A stretch of DNA of 46,749 nt from a virus, in the IMG/VR virus record IMGVR_UViG_3300009168_000023, positions 1-46,749 of that record. One strand, given 5' to 3'. Made by a program: the position numbers and the translations under genes. This document shows positions 1 through 7,163 of the stretch, piece by piece; position 1 is the stretch's first letter, and each line of letters opens with the position of its first letter. The notes below the pieces were generated by a model. It searched no databases. It was not told where the DNA came from and saw nothing but the letters and a program-made list of their open reading frames with translations.

Positions 1-119
1 ACGAGCGCGCACAGCGCGCCTTCCGCTCCATGTGCCACCTCGCCCACTGGCTCGACGACCACACGGTCGCCGACTACACCACGCTCACCCTCACAGGAGG
101 CATCGCATTCACGCCATGA
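1..119 (+). CDS. 3' fragment of the PD-(D/E)XK exonuclease gene (duplicate of right end)
   Basis: This is the duplicated tail of the gene complete at 45900-46745, ending at the TGA at 117-119. It is present only because the contig ends overlap. It should be counted once with the full gene and not read as a broken copy. Confidence 0.9.
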   Translation, partial: ERAQRAFRSMCHLAHWLDDHTVADYTTLTLTGGIAFTP

Positions 120-123
120 CCAC
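1..123. repeat. Terminal direct repeat, left copy
   Basis: These 123 bases match 46627-46749 exactly. They cover the last codons of the exonuclease gene, an AGGAGGCATC ribosome site (95-104) and the first codons of the Rad52-like gene. A gene junction cut this way and restored by joining the ends points to a circular assembly rather than a biological terminal repeat. A true short terminal redundancy cannot be excluded without reads. Confidence 0.95.
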
Positions 124-985
124 ACAGCAGAAGCCACCCGTCCAAGACCTCGACGACATCCTGCGCGAGGCCGAGGAGGGCAGCGCCAAGGCGGCTCCGC
201 CGGAGCCCCGTGGCATCACTCCCTTGGGCGTACAGGCAGCGGCCCTCGCGGACCTGCGCGCCAGCACGCCCCGCGAGGAGATCAAGCAGCGGCCCACCTT
301 CCGCAAGGTGAACGGTCAGCGCGTCCGGGGGCCTGACCTCTCGTACGTGGACGCGCGCTTCGTCATGGACCGGCTCGACGAGGTGGTCGGTCCCGAGAAC
401 TGGAGCACCCAGCAGGACGTGCTGCCCGATGGCTCCGTGGTGACACGGCTGACCATCCGGGTGACCGACGGTGAGATCACGCACTTCGTCTCGAAGTCGG
501 ACGTCGGTGTGCCCTCGACCATCGAGCCCATGAAGGGCGCGTTCAGCGACTCGTTCAAGCGTGCGGCTGTCCACTGGGGCATCGCGCGTGACCTCTACGA
601 GGAACGCGAGGAGGAGAACGCGGCACCGAGCGCTACGCGCCGTGGTCCCATCCGCGAGCGCTACGCCGAGGACGACGAGGGCGATGCGCCCGCGCCGCGC
701 AGCACACGCGCGACATCACCCAGCCGCAACGGCGGTGGCCGCACGGACGCTCGCCCGAACGACGCCCGCCTGCGTGAGAAGCAGGAGATGTACGACGCCT
801 TCATGGAGACGTGGGACATCGAGCAGAGCCCGTGGTACTGCCCGGACCACGATCAGGTGAAGGTGATGGCACCGGGCATCGGCAAGCAGAGCGGCAAGCC
901 CTACGGCGCGAAGCTCGTCTGCCCCGAGCGTGACTGCCAAGAGGGCGGTCCGTGGATCGAGGACATCCTCCGCACGCAGCGATGA
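116..985 (+). CDS. Rad52-like single-strand annealing protein
   Basis: Probable recombinase that anneals single strands during phage recombination and replication. Residues about 75-175 carry the Rad52/22 pattern: a YVDARFVMDRLDEVVG segment, then WS, a strand-rich stretch and the helix AFSDSFKRAAVHWGIARDLY. A charged linker follows. The C-terminal end has a finger-like set C242-x2-H245 and C269-x4-C274, unusual for the family. The ATG at 116 is preferred to the in-frame start at 32 because AGGAGGCATC lies at 95-104 and the codon overlaps the exonuclease stop (ATGA). The exonuclease next door makes a Red-like exonuclease/annealase pair. Family confidence is good; activity is inferred. Confidence 0.85.
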   Translation: MTTQQKPPVQDLDDILREAEEGSAKAAPPEPRGITPLGVQAAALADLRASTPREEIKQRPTFRKVNGQRVRGPDLSYVDARFVMDRLDEVVGPENWSTQQDVLPDGSVVTRLTIRVTDGEITHFVSKSDVGVPSTIEPMKGAFSDSFKRAAVHWGIARDLYEEREEENAAPSATRRGPIRERYAEDDEGDAPAPRSTRATSPSRNGGGRTDARPNDARLREKQEMYDAFMETWDIEQSPWYCPDHDQVKVMAPGIGKQSGKPYGAKLVCPERDCQEGGPWIEDILRTQR

Positions 986-1944
986 CGGCGGCGGACCACG
1001 TCCTCTGGGACCTCTGGATCGCGACGTTCGCCGCCACCAAGGCGGCGTTCGTCGTGGACAGCGTGCGCACGGTGACGGGCCACCAGCTCACGCCCGAGAT
1101 GTGCGACCAAGCGGAGCGCACCGGGCGCTCCATCAGCGGCTACCTCGCCGCGCCATGGGAGGACAAGGGCGGCTTCTACACGACGGTGGGTGCCATCGAC
1201 GTGGACACCACCATCGAGGATGCCCGCACCATCATGCGGTTCCTGCACGCCTCCAACGTGTTCCCGCTCATGGTGCGGTCACGCCGGGGCGCGCACATCT
1301 GGGTCTGGACCGTCGGCGATGGCCGTCACCAGACCGAGAAGTACATGCCCGTGCCCGCATCGCGGTTGCGCAAGGGGCTCCAAGCGGCGGTGGACCTGTC
1401 GGTGCCCTCGGTCACCTGCACCTACTGCCCGCCCGAGGTCCCGGCCCACGTGACCCGGGCACACATCGAGGTGTTCCCCAAGCGGAGCGCCTCACCCCTC
1501 GGGGTGGGCGCGCTGCGCATGCCCCTGTTCAGGCACCCCAAGACCAAGCGGGTGTACCCGGTGATCGCGCCCGATGGGTCGGGCGAGACCACCGACCGGC
1601 TCACGGCCTACCACTGGACGATCGACATGGACACGCCCTACGAGGCTCTGTACGCCTTGGGGGGTATGAGGACACCACCCGTGACCTATCCGACCGCCCT
1701 TGGCCGTCTACGGCTGCCTACGGCCACGCCAGAGGGCCCCGGCGTGGTCGCCATCCTCGCGTCGATGGGGGTGGACCGGGCGACCCCGGGGCGGAACGTG
1801 CGCTGCCCCTTCCACGACGACAAGCACGCATCGCTCTCCATCAGTCGGGACGACCAGCGGGTGTGGTGCAAGGCACCCTCCTGCCCCGCGTACAACGGAG
1901 GCCGGGGTCTGGGTTCCCTCGCCCTCGCGCAGGTACGGAGATGA
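982..1944 (+). CDS. Primase-polymerase (AEP fold) with C-terminal CHC2-type zinc finger
   Basis: Likely primes phage DNA synthesis. Archaeo-eukaryotic primase motifs can be read in order: D73-x-D75 (AIDVDTT), H105 in RRGAHIWVW, and an acidic E163 in HIEVFPK. The C-terminal part is a DnaG-like zinc finger, C275-x2-H278 then C296-x4-C301; the usual finger has two residues between the last two cysteines, here four. The protein therefore joins an AEP catalytic core to a bacterial-primase-style finger in 320 residues. Its ATG overlaps the previous stop (ATGA), and the helicase follows 3 bp downstream. Known families support the motifs; the exact subfamily is not certain. Confidence 0.8.
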   Translation: MTAADHVLWDLWIATFAATKAAFVVDSVRTVTGHQLTPEMCDQAERTGRSISGYLAAPWEDKGGFYTTVGAIDVDTTIEDARTIMRFLHASNVFPLMVRSRRGAHIWVWTVGDGRHQTEKYMPVPASRLRKGLQAAVDLSVPSVTCTYCPPEVPAHVTRAHIEVFPKRSASPLGVGALRMPLFRHPKTKRVYPVIAPDGSGETTDRLTAYHWTIDMDTPYEALYALGGMRTPPVTYPTALGRLRLPTATPEGPGVVAILASMGVDRATPGRNVRCPFHDDKHASLSISRDDQRVWCKAPSCPAYNGGRGLGSLALAQVRR

Positions 1945-1947
1945 CCA

Positions 1948-3246
1948 GTGATCCGACACACGATCATGCCTACGGGCATGGGCTATGTCGCGTCCATCGT
2001 GGATGCGGATGACGACGACGAGGAGGTGGCGCGCTTCGAGATCGACGATCTCGACCGCCACCAGAACGGTGGGCTCACGGCGGTGTTCGTGGTGCGATCA
2101 CGCCTCGACACCCGGCGGGCCATCGAGGACTACGTGACCACCGACCGGGTCACCTTCGACGCCGGTCCCAGCAAGGAGGCGTTCGCGCGCAGGCTCGACG
2201 CCCTCTTGCCCCCACCCGTGGGCGGTGCCCACATCGACTGGCTCCAGCTCATCGAGGCCATCACCTTCGACATCAGCGCTCGGGCATCAGCGCCGACACC
2301 CGTGAGCGACCTCGCCTTGGCCTCACCGATGCAGACCATCCCGCATCTGGTTCCCTTCCTGCTCCCTGAGAAGCGACCGACGATCCTGTATGGGCCCGGC
2401 GGCACGGGCAAGTCCATGCTCGCCGTCACGGCGGCGGTGGCCGTGGCGGCGGGCGTCAACTTCCTCGGCTGGCAGTGCGAGCAAGGCGAGGTGCTCTACC
2501 TCGACTGGGAGACCGAGGAGGGCGACATCGCGTCGCGGGTCCACCGTGTGGCCAAGGGCATGTCCCTCGCCAAGGTGCCCACCGTCCACTACATGAACAT
2601 GGTCCACCCCCTCTCCCAGCGCATGGCGGAGGTGGCCCGGGTCGTCGCCCAGTACGAGGTGCGCCTCGTGATCATCGACAGTGTGGGCATGGCCAGCAGC
2701 CAGCAGCGGGACGGGGCCGACGCCAGTGAGGGCGCGGTCCGGTTCTTCCGTGGGCTCAGGGAGCTTGGGGTGGCGTCGTTACTGATCGACCACGTGACGG
2801 GGGAGGACATGCGTCGCGCGTCCACACCCAAGCCCTACGGCAGTGTCTACAAGTACAACGCGGCGCGCAACGCGTTCGAGATCAGGCAGCGTGAGGACAC
2901 GCTGCTGGGCATGCACATCGCGGTGCTCATCCACCAGAAGTCCAACCTCGGTCCCAAGCACCCGGACGTCGAGGTCGAGTACGAGTACGGCGTGGACTAT
3001 GTCCGGGTCCGTCGGCGTGGCATGGCGACGGGCCCGGCCCCGGAGGATAGGGTGCTCGATGCGCTCGTCGGTGGGCCCATCACCCACTCGCGCCTGACCG
3101 ACGTCCTCAACGTGGAGGGCGAGCCCATCAGCGAGGTGACCGTCCGTCTGGCGGTGCGCAATCTGGTGCAGCAGGGCCACGTCCTCGTCAACAACTCCGG
3201 GTTCGTCCGCCTTGCGGACGACCGGGGCGACAGTGAGGGGGCTTGA
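1948..3246 (+). CDS. RepA-like AAA/RecA-fold replicative helicase
   Basis: Probable hexameric helicase working with the primase just upstream. A 140-residue N-terminal part precedes a RecA-fold ATPase: Walker A GPGGTGKS at 149-156, an acidic DWETEE stretch and Walker B LVIIDS with D244. A GSVYKYNAAR segment follows, then a C-terminal winged-helix-like tail from about residue 370. The architecture matches RepA/AAA_25 proteins of phages and plasmids. The start is GTG 1948, with GGAG six bases upstream inside the end of the primase gene; an internal ATG at 1966 is an alternative. It is the last gene of the replication operon, as a new promoter-like element begins at its stop codon. Confidence 0.82.
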   Translation: MIRHTIMPTGMGYVASIVDADDDDEEVARFEIDDLDRHQNGGLTAVFVVRSRLDTRRAIEDYVTTDRVTFDAGPSKEAFARRLDALLPPPVGGAHIDWLQLIEAITFDISARASAPTPVSDLALASPMQTIPHLVPFLLPEKRPTILYGPGGTGKSMLAVTAAVAVAAGVNFLGWQCEQGEVLYLDWETEEGDIASRVHRVAKGMSLAKVPTVHYMNMVHPLSQRMAEVARVVAQYEVRLVIIDSVGMASSQQRDGADASEGAVRFFRGLRELGVASLLIDHVTGEDMRRASTPKPYGSVYKYNAARNAFEIRQREDTLLGMHIAVLIHQKSNLGPKHPDVEVEYEYGVDYVRVRRRGMATGPAPEDRVLDALVGGPITHSRLTDVLNVEGEPISEVTVRLAVRNLVQQGHVLVNNSGFVRLADDRGDSEGA

Positions 3247-3271
3247 CATGGGCCCGTAGCGTGGATATCAG
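3243..3271 (+). promoter_or_regulatory. Candidate promoter for the SpoIID-like block
   Basis: A perfect TTGACA (3243-3248) overlaps the helicase stop. Seventeen bases later is TATCAG (3266-3271), a weak -10. It would drive the 3388-4424 genes through a leader of about 110 bases. Confidence 0.4.
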
Positions 3272-3312
3272 GCCGGGGTGACGGAGTAGAGACCGTTGCC
3301 CCGGTTCGTCGT

Positions 3313-3351
3313 GAGGTCCCCCGGGAACATTCTGGGTTACCGGGGGACCTC
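3313..3351 (+). promoter_or_regulatory. Perfect 12-bp hairpin in the leader of the SpoIID-like gene
   Basis: Arms 3313-3324 and 3340-3351 are perfectly complementary with a 15-base loop. A smaller CCGGGG/CCCCGG pair lies just upstream (about 3272-3304). There is no T-run after the stem, so it is not a classic intrinsic terminator. It sits between the candidate promoter and the ribosome site (GGGAG before GTG 3388), so it could end helicase transcription or structure the leader. Confidence 0.6.
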
Positions 3352-3387
3352 TCCCCGGAGGACGCCCCAGCCCAAGGGAGAGACCCC

Positions 3388-3999
3388 GTGACCAGAGCAC
3401 TCGTGCTCGCGCTTGCAGCCGTGCTGGCGCTCGCAGCACCTGTCGCAGCGGACGGTGTGCCGCGTGACCCCGAGACCACATGCACGCCATGGACGAACGT
3501 GCATCACCCGCCCAAGACCATCAAGGTCTTCATGATCCACCGCAAGGGCAGCAGCCGACCGGCGTACGTCAGGACCGTGAACTTCCAGCACTACGTCGCG
3601 ACGGTGATGGCATCGGGCGCATGGCCCGGCACCAAGCCCATCCAGTCACTCAAGGTGGGCGCGATCGCCATCAAGCAGTACGCGGCGTGGCACGTGAAGC
3701 ACCACGACCCGCACGACGTGTGGCGGGGCCAGTGCTACGACATCCACCAGAGCGCCCAATACTTCATGCCCAGCCGGGCGCATCGCGCCACCGCCCGCAT
3801 CCGTGAGGCCATCGACTCCACGTGGAACGTGTGGCTGTACAAGGGCAAGCGCCTGTTCCGCACGGGCTGGCGTGGTGACAGCGGGCGTGACGGCTGGCAC
3901 CTCTACGAGGACACCGTGACCCGTCTCGCGAAGCGGGGCTGGAAGTGGTGGCGGATCATCCACCAGCAGCTCGACCCGGTGCGCATCTACCGCGCCTAG
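3388..3999 (+). CDS. Secreted SpoIID/LytB-like protein
   Basis: Residues 1-22 form a clear signal peptide (Arg, long Ala/Leu/Val core, cleavage around VAADG), so the 203-residue product is exported. The mature part matches the SpoIID/LytB pattern FQHYVATVMASGAWP...LKVGAIAIKQYAAWH and QSAQYFMP. SpoIID proteins cleave glycan strands of peptidoglycan. Where most members have the catalytic Glu of a GEMP motif, this protein appears to have Gly (ASGAWP), so it may be inactive or use another residue. GTG 3388 is preceded by GGGAG. It may act as a wall-lysis accessory or surface protein, distinct from the leftward endolysin. Family assignment is moderate; the alignment is by eye. Confidence 0.65.
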   Translation: MTRALVLALAAVLALAAPVAADGVPRDPETTCTPWTNVHHPPKTIKVFMIHRKGSSRPAYVRTVNFQHYVATVMASGAWPGTKPIQSLKVGAIAIKQYAAWHVKHHDPHDVWRGQCYDIHQSAQYFMPSRAHRATARIREAIDSTWNVWLYKGKRLFRTGWRGDSGRDGWHLYEDTVTRLAKRGWKWWRIIHQQLDPVRIYRA

Positions 4000-4047
4000 A
4001 CCGTATCCTCCGGGGCACCCATCCCAGAGTCACCCCCGGAGGCATCA

Positions 4048-4116
4048 GTGTCCAGAGCGGTGGCGGTCATCGGACTGCTGCTCCTGTTCGCCGTGTGCGC
4101 GGCATCCTTTCGATGA
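4048..4116 (+). CDS. 22-residue hydrophobic peptide
   Basis: A very small open frame with GTG start, GGAGGCATC at 4038-4046 and an ATGA overlap with the next gene. The product is nearly all a membrane helix (VIGLLLLFAVCAA). The ribosome site and the coupling to the next start are the main support; the hydrophobic end has a single Cys but no good lipobox. It may be a lysis-related membrane peptide or simply a translational coupler. Confidence 0.45.
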   Translation: MSRAVAVIGLLLLFAVCAASFR

Positions 4117-4424
4117 CCGCGCACCGGCACCGTCCCTATCGGGACCTCCCCACCCATCACCACGGCTTCGAGACGTTCGCGCTGCTCGCGCTGTGCGTGC
4201 TCGTGGGCTGGGTGGTGCTCCATGCGGCAGCGGAGGCGGTCGCGGTCGGCCCGCGTGCGCCCCTGCCCACGACCCGGCACTACTGTGCGGACACGGGTCC
4301 CGCGCCATGGCAGGGCGTGTACGTGCCCGGCTGGACGCTCACGAAGCCAGCACCCGGAGCCAGCGCCCTTTCCAGTGCTCCCCGCACACGAGGCATGTCC
4401 GACACGACAGACGCGTGCCTGTGA
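4113..4424 (+). CDS. Small single-pass membrane protein
   Basis: A 103-residue product: a basic, His-rich N-terminus, one transmembrane helix at about residues 20-43 (FALLALCVLVGWVVLHAA), then a Pro/Thr-rich tail predicted outside the membrane or in the cytoplasm. The ATG at 4113 overlaps the preceding small frame's stop; the longer in-frame extension back to 3945 would overlap the SpoIID-like gene and is not favoured. No family recognised. Being next to a secreted wall-active protein suggests an envelope or lysis role. Confidence 0.5.
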   Translation: MTAHRHRPYRDLPTHHHGFETFALLALCVLVGWVVLHAAAEAVAVGPRAPLPTTRHYCADTGPAPWQGVYVPGWTLTKPAPGASALSSAPRTRGMSDTTDACL

Positions 4425-4440
4425 GGACGGAGAAGGAGCA

Positions 4441-4515
4441 TGCCTCCCAGTAGCGACGGTGCGTGCGGAGGCAGTGCAGGCGACGACGCGTCACATCGTC
4501 AGGTGGTGCCCACCT
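4441..4515. terminator. Candidate bidirectional terminator region between convergent genes
   Basis: The rightward gene ends at 4424 and the leftward region ends at 4499. TGCCTCC (4441-4447) pairs with GGAGGCA (4467-4473), and AGGTGG/CCACCT (4501-4515, loop TGC) forms a second small stem. Neither is followed by a strong T-run. Confidence 0.35.
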
Positions 4516-4789
4516 CGTTGAGGTGCAGGTGGTGGGCATGGGGCCACTCGGGGATGGCCTCCATGGCCGAGACGTCGGTGAGGGTATGGGCGACGAGGGT
4601 CGGGATGCCCACACGGTTGAACAGCTCGGCGACCGGGCGGTCCTCCTCGTCGCTGCCGGGACCGTCCACGAGCGCGAGGTGCTCGGCCATGGGGTCGGTC
4701 TCCAGCCAGTCGATGGCGGCGGGAGAGAGCCCGGCGCGCGGGAGCGCGGCGGTGAGGGCGAGGTTGACGTCGGGCTGGAGTGCGGTCAT
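4499..4789 (-). CDS. Hypothetical protein, tandem paralogue of the next gene
   Basis: A 96-residue acidic protein, last in the late region. It aligns over most of its length with the product of 4786-5049: both share a TPDV/QPDV...LP..GL start, a middle with PG and EDxPVxELF, then a xxGxPTxxxxTL/LAV segment and a His-containing end. The start ATG overlaps the upstream stop (ATGA). No known family or motif; no membrane segment. Position after the lysis genes suggests an accessory or late virion-associated role. Confidence 0.6.
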   Translation of the reverse strand: MTALQPDVNLALTAALPRAGLSPAAIDWLETDPMAEHLALVDGPGSDEEDRPVAELFNRVGIPTLVAHTLTDVSAMEAIPEWPHAHHLHLNEVGTT

Positions 4790-5049
4790 GGCGTCCTCAT
4801 GTGTACGTGCTGGCCGAACGGCGGGTCCTCGATGCCCAGCACGGCGAGCGTATACACCGTGGGCACACCGATGGCGAGGAACAGCTCGATGACCGGCTGG
4901 TCCTCGGCGAGGGTGCCGGGGCCCGGGGCGAGCGTGAGGTCATCGGAGCGGGCGTCCACATCGAGCCGGTCCACGATGTCGGTGGGCAGCCCGCTCGCAG
5001 GGAGCATGGTCAGGAGCGCTACGCGCACGTCGGGTGTCAGCACATCCAT
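4786..5049 (-). CDS. Hypothetical protein, tandem paralogue of the previous gene
   Basis: An 87-residue acidic protein similar to the product of 4499-4789, so the pair arose by tandem duplication. Shared features include the MDVLTPDVRVAL opening, a PGPG turn, EDQPVIELF and a GVPTVYTL stretch. An 87-base structured gap separates it from the next gene upstream. Function unknown. Confidence 0.6.
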   Translation of the reverse strand: MDVLTPDVRVALLTMLPASGLPTDIVDRLDVDARSDDLTLAPGPGTLAEDQPVIELFLAIGVPTVYTLAVLGIEDPPFGQHVHMRTP

Positions 5050-5072
5050 GTCCTCACGTCCCTTCGGTGCGA

Positions 5073-5126
5073 CCCCGCACCCTCGGGGAGCGGACGTGGT
5101 CGTGGCACGTCCGCGAGAGTGCGGGG
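5073..5126 (-). promoter_or_regulatory. Long hairpin in the gap before the paralogous pair
   Basis: Outer arms CCCCGCAC (5073-5080) and GTGCGGGG (5119-5126) enclose perfect inner arms GCGGACGTG (5090-5098) and CACGTCCGC (5106-5114). It fills the only sizeable gap in this stretch of leftward genes and may be a terminator or RNA processing site isolating the paralogous pair. Confidence 0.55.
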
Positions 5127-5136
5127 CCGGGGGAAG

Positions 5137-5346
5137 TCACGCCTTGGGTTCGACGTCCTCGGGCTTGGGTGGGTCCTGCCGGTCGGGCATCTCCTTGACC
5201 TCACCCGTGGCGGGATCGAGCCCGAAGTTGGGCTCGTAGATCGCCTCGTCGCGACCATGGATGGGGTGCCCGCCCGTCTCGGCCTCGGTCTCGGGCTGCT
5301 CGGGCAGGGTCTGCGTGGGCTGCTCGCCCTCCTTGGGCTCACTCAT
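5137..5346 (-). CDS. Small acidic hypothetical protein
   Basis: 69 residues, rich in Glu, Pro and Gln with a likely disordered first half and a short conserved-looking NFGLDPATGEVKEMP segment. The ATG at 5346 overlaps the preceding stop (ATGA). No family recognised. It belongs to a chain of three coupled small genes (5917, 5753, 5346). Confidence 0.55.
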   Translation of the reverse strand: MSEPKEGEQPTQTLPEQPETEAETGGHPIHGRDEAIYEPNFGLDPATGEVKEMPDRQDPPKPEDVEPKA

Positions 5347-5753
5347 GACTTGCGCGCCGTGAACTTGATGCCGTAGCCCATCTGCTTGGCAGCCTCGGCC
5401 ACGGCCCGGCCCTGACCCGGCTGGGCCCCGGCCTTCTGGAAGTCGGCGTCGATCTTGGCGATGTCGTCATCGCTGATGTCGCCGTCCTCGGTGTAGTGGA
5501 TGTCGCCGAAGTTGGCGACGTTGACCCCACTCACCGTGACGATGCGGGTGTTGATGTCGGTCCAGTCGCGGTCGCCCGCGCCCGTGAACGTGCCCTGCGG
5601 AGCCGCCCCGGGCTGGCCCGGGGATACCGGCCCCTGCGAGCCGGTGATGGTGTCGCCCTCGACGTGGTCGAGCGGCTCCTCGCGGACGTCCACCGGACCC
5701 TTGGACCCGGTGATGGTGTCGCCCTTGCCCTGACTACCCCTGCCGGTGCTCAC
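5343..5753 (-). CDS. Hypothetical protein with duplicated GDTITGS motif
   Basis: 136 residues. The N-terminal third repeats a short unit, GDTITGSKGPV and then GDTITGSQGPV about 21 residues later. A Gly/Pro linker and a more folded C-terminal half follow (from about residue 60, with DGDISDDDIAKIDADFQKAG). Starts at GTG 5753, overlapping the upstream stop. Function unknown; repeats of this style occur in virion decoration and adhesion proteins, but that is only a suggestion. Confidence 0.55.
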   Translation of the reverse strand: MSTGRGSQGKGDTITGSKGPVDVREEPLDHVEGDTITGSQGPVSPGQPGAAPQGTFTGAGDRDWTDINTRIVTVSGVNVANFGDIHYTEDGDISDDDIAKIDADFQKAGAQPGQGRAVAEAAKQMGYGIKFTARKS

Positions 5754-5917
5754 GCTTCGCCTCCTTCGTCCTCATCGCCCTCGACGTCGTCCTCGGACTC
5801 GTCGTCCGTGGGCTCACCGAGCGCTTCGTCGATGGTCACCTGAGCCCGGTCGGCGTCCTCCTCGGGGGGAACGGGGTCACGCTCGTCCACACGAGTGGCG
5901 ACCAGCTCCTCGGTCAT
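5750..5917 (-). CDS. 55-residue highly acidic protein
   Basis: The ATG at 5917 is preceded by a strong AGGAGG six bases away, and the stop overlaps the next GTG. The product is almost half Asp and Glu, most densely near its C-terminus (EDDVEGDEDEGG). It is probably disordered. A DNA-mimic or decoration role would fit the charge but nothing in the sequence proves it. Confidence 0.6.
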   Translation of the reverse strand: MTEELVATRVDERDPVPPEEDADRAQVTIDEALGEPTDDESEDDVEGDEDEGGEA

Positions 5918-5961
5918 ACGGTTCCTCCTGAACTGGGCGTGGGGGAATGGACCATCGCACT

Positions 5962-6960
5962 CTACTTGTCGGGGGCGTCGGCGTCACCACTCAGCCATGC
6001 CCGCCACTCGGCGTCGCGCGCCTTGATGACGTCGTCCTCGACCTGATACGGCTCGCCGCACTTGTCCTTCGTGACGTACACGATGGTGGGCCGGTCGGTG
6101 CCATCACTGTAGGGCTTGGAGGTGTTGACGAGGATGGCCATCGAGTTCTCGCCGAGGGCAGGCCCGATGAACTCACGGACCGAGCCCGATGCGAGCGTGC
6201 CGTACTTGGTGTCGAGGCTCGCCTCCTTGTAGAACCCGGTCTCGGCGGTGAGCTTGACGCGTCGTGCGGTCACGATGCGCGAGCCGTTGGTGTTGATGGC
6301 CACGTCGTCTGCTCCCGGCTGCGGCTTGGTGGATGCGAACAGGACGCCGGGGCCGCCGACCTCCGGCAACTCGAACGTGGCCGGGTGGTCGGGCCCGAAG
6401 CGCTCCATGAGGCGGATGGCCGCCGCGATGATGAGCGGCCATGTGGGGCCACTGACGTTGGCGGCGGCACGCGCCGTGGCCACCCACTTCTCCGCGCCCG
6501 CCTTGAGCTTGGACTCACGGACCCAGCTCCACTTGGGCGGGTTGCACCACGGGTCGGCGACCAGCCATTCCTTGTTGCCATCACTCGTGCGCGACTCGGG
6601 TGCGACGCACATGCCGTGGCCGTACGCCCCACTGCCCGAGAGGCATGGCCCGCCCACGGTGGCGTGCCACACCTGCAACATCACGAGCCGCTTGGCCGCG
6701 AGGTCTTCGAGCACCTTGGACCACGGGTTGCCGTCCCGGGTGACGGGGTCCTCCGAGTAGCCGTTCTTCCACGCCCGCTCGATCTCGTCGGTGTTGGTGC
6801 CCCCACTCGTGTCGCCCGAGTAGCTGCGCATCTTCGCGCCGGTCGAGGTCTTGTCGCCCAAGGTGTGGAAGTCGAGGCCCACGGCGGCTGCCGCCATGAG
6901 GCAGTTGCTGTTCGCGAGGGACGACCCGTCCCGCTGCGTGACCGGTTCCGCTCGGTACAT
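5962..6960 (-). CDS. Putative endolysin: C39/papain-like cysteine peptidase with SH3-like tail
   Basis: 332 residues. The N-terminal half has the order expected of a C39-like papain fold: C20 in NSNCLMAA at the start of a helix, H115 in GAYGHGMCV, and D136 in EWLVADPW, followed by Pro/Trp-rich loops. The C-terminal third (LTAETGFYKEAS...) resembles a bacterial SH3 wall-binding domain. It would cut peptide cross-links at the end of infection. The ATG 6960 has GGAGGGG just upstream and overlaps the holin stop (TGATG). No signal peptide, so release by the holin fits. The catalytic set is read by eye and the substrate is inferred. Confidence 0.6.
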   Translation of the reverse strand: MYRAEPVTQRDGSSLANSNCLMAAAAVGLDFHTLGDKTSTGAKMRSYSGDTSGGTNTDEIERAWKNGYSEDPVTRDGNPWSKVLEDLAAKRLVMLQVWHATVGGPCLSGSGAYGHGMCVAPESRTSDGNKEWLVADPWCNPPKWSWVRESKLKAGAEKWVATARAAANVSGPTWPLIIAAAIRLMERFGPDHPATFELPEVGGPGVLFASTKPQPGADDVAINTNGSRIVTARRVKLTAETGFYKEASLDTKYGTLASGSVREFIGPALGENSMAILVNTSKPYSDGTDRPTIVYVTKDKCGEPYQVEDDVIKARDAEWRAWLSGDADAPDK

Positions 6961-7163
6961 CACCCCTCCTCGTCGTCGTGCTTGCCCCGCATGACCCGGA
7001 GCTGGTGCGCAGCGTCGGGCACGACGAGCAGGGCCACCGCTGCCAGCAGGACCACGAGCACCACGATCTCCGGCTGCGTGAACTGGCCGTCGTTGGGTCG
7101 TTGGGACCACACGAACAGCAGCGAGACGAGCATGCCTGCCACCGCTGCCCGAGCCGTGGCCAT
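6960..7163 (-). CDS. Putative holin
   Basis: A 67-residue protein with two predicted membrane helices (about residues 7-20 and 32-50, IVVLVVLLAAVALLVVP) and a short charged C-terminus (RGKHDDEEG). Size, topology and position directly before the endolysin are typical of a phage holin. Start and stop are both fused to neighbours as TGATG. The longer in-frame extension to 7355 lies inside the fibre gene and is rejected. Confidence 0.7.
   Translation of the reverse strand: MATARAAVAGMLVSLLFVWSQRPNDGQFTQPEIVVLVVLLAAVALLVVPDAAHQLRVMRGKHDDEEG

Noticed and set aside
1-123. Biological direct terminal repeat or cos-type end
   Set aside because: The 123-base repeat cuts through a coupled gene junction of the recombination operon, far from terminase, which fits an assembly overlap of a circular map better than a packaging end.
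4463-5376. Plus-strand frames of 258 and 198 residues opposite the small late genes
   Set aside because: They are antisense to five leftward genes with ATGA couplings and paralogy; the plus-strand products have shadow-type composition.
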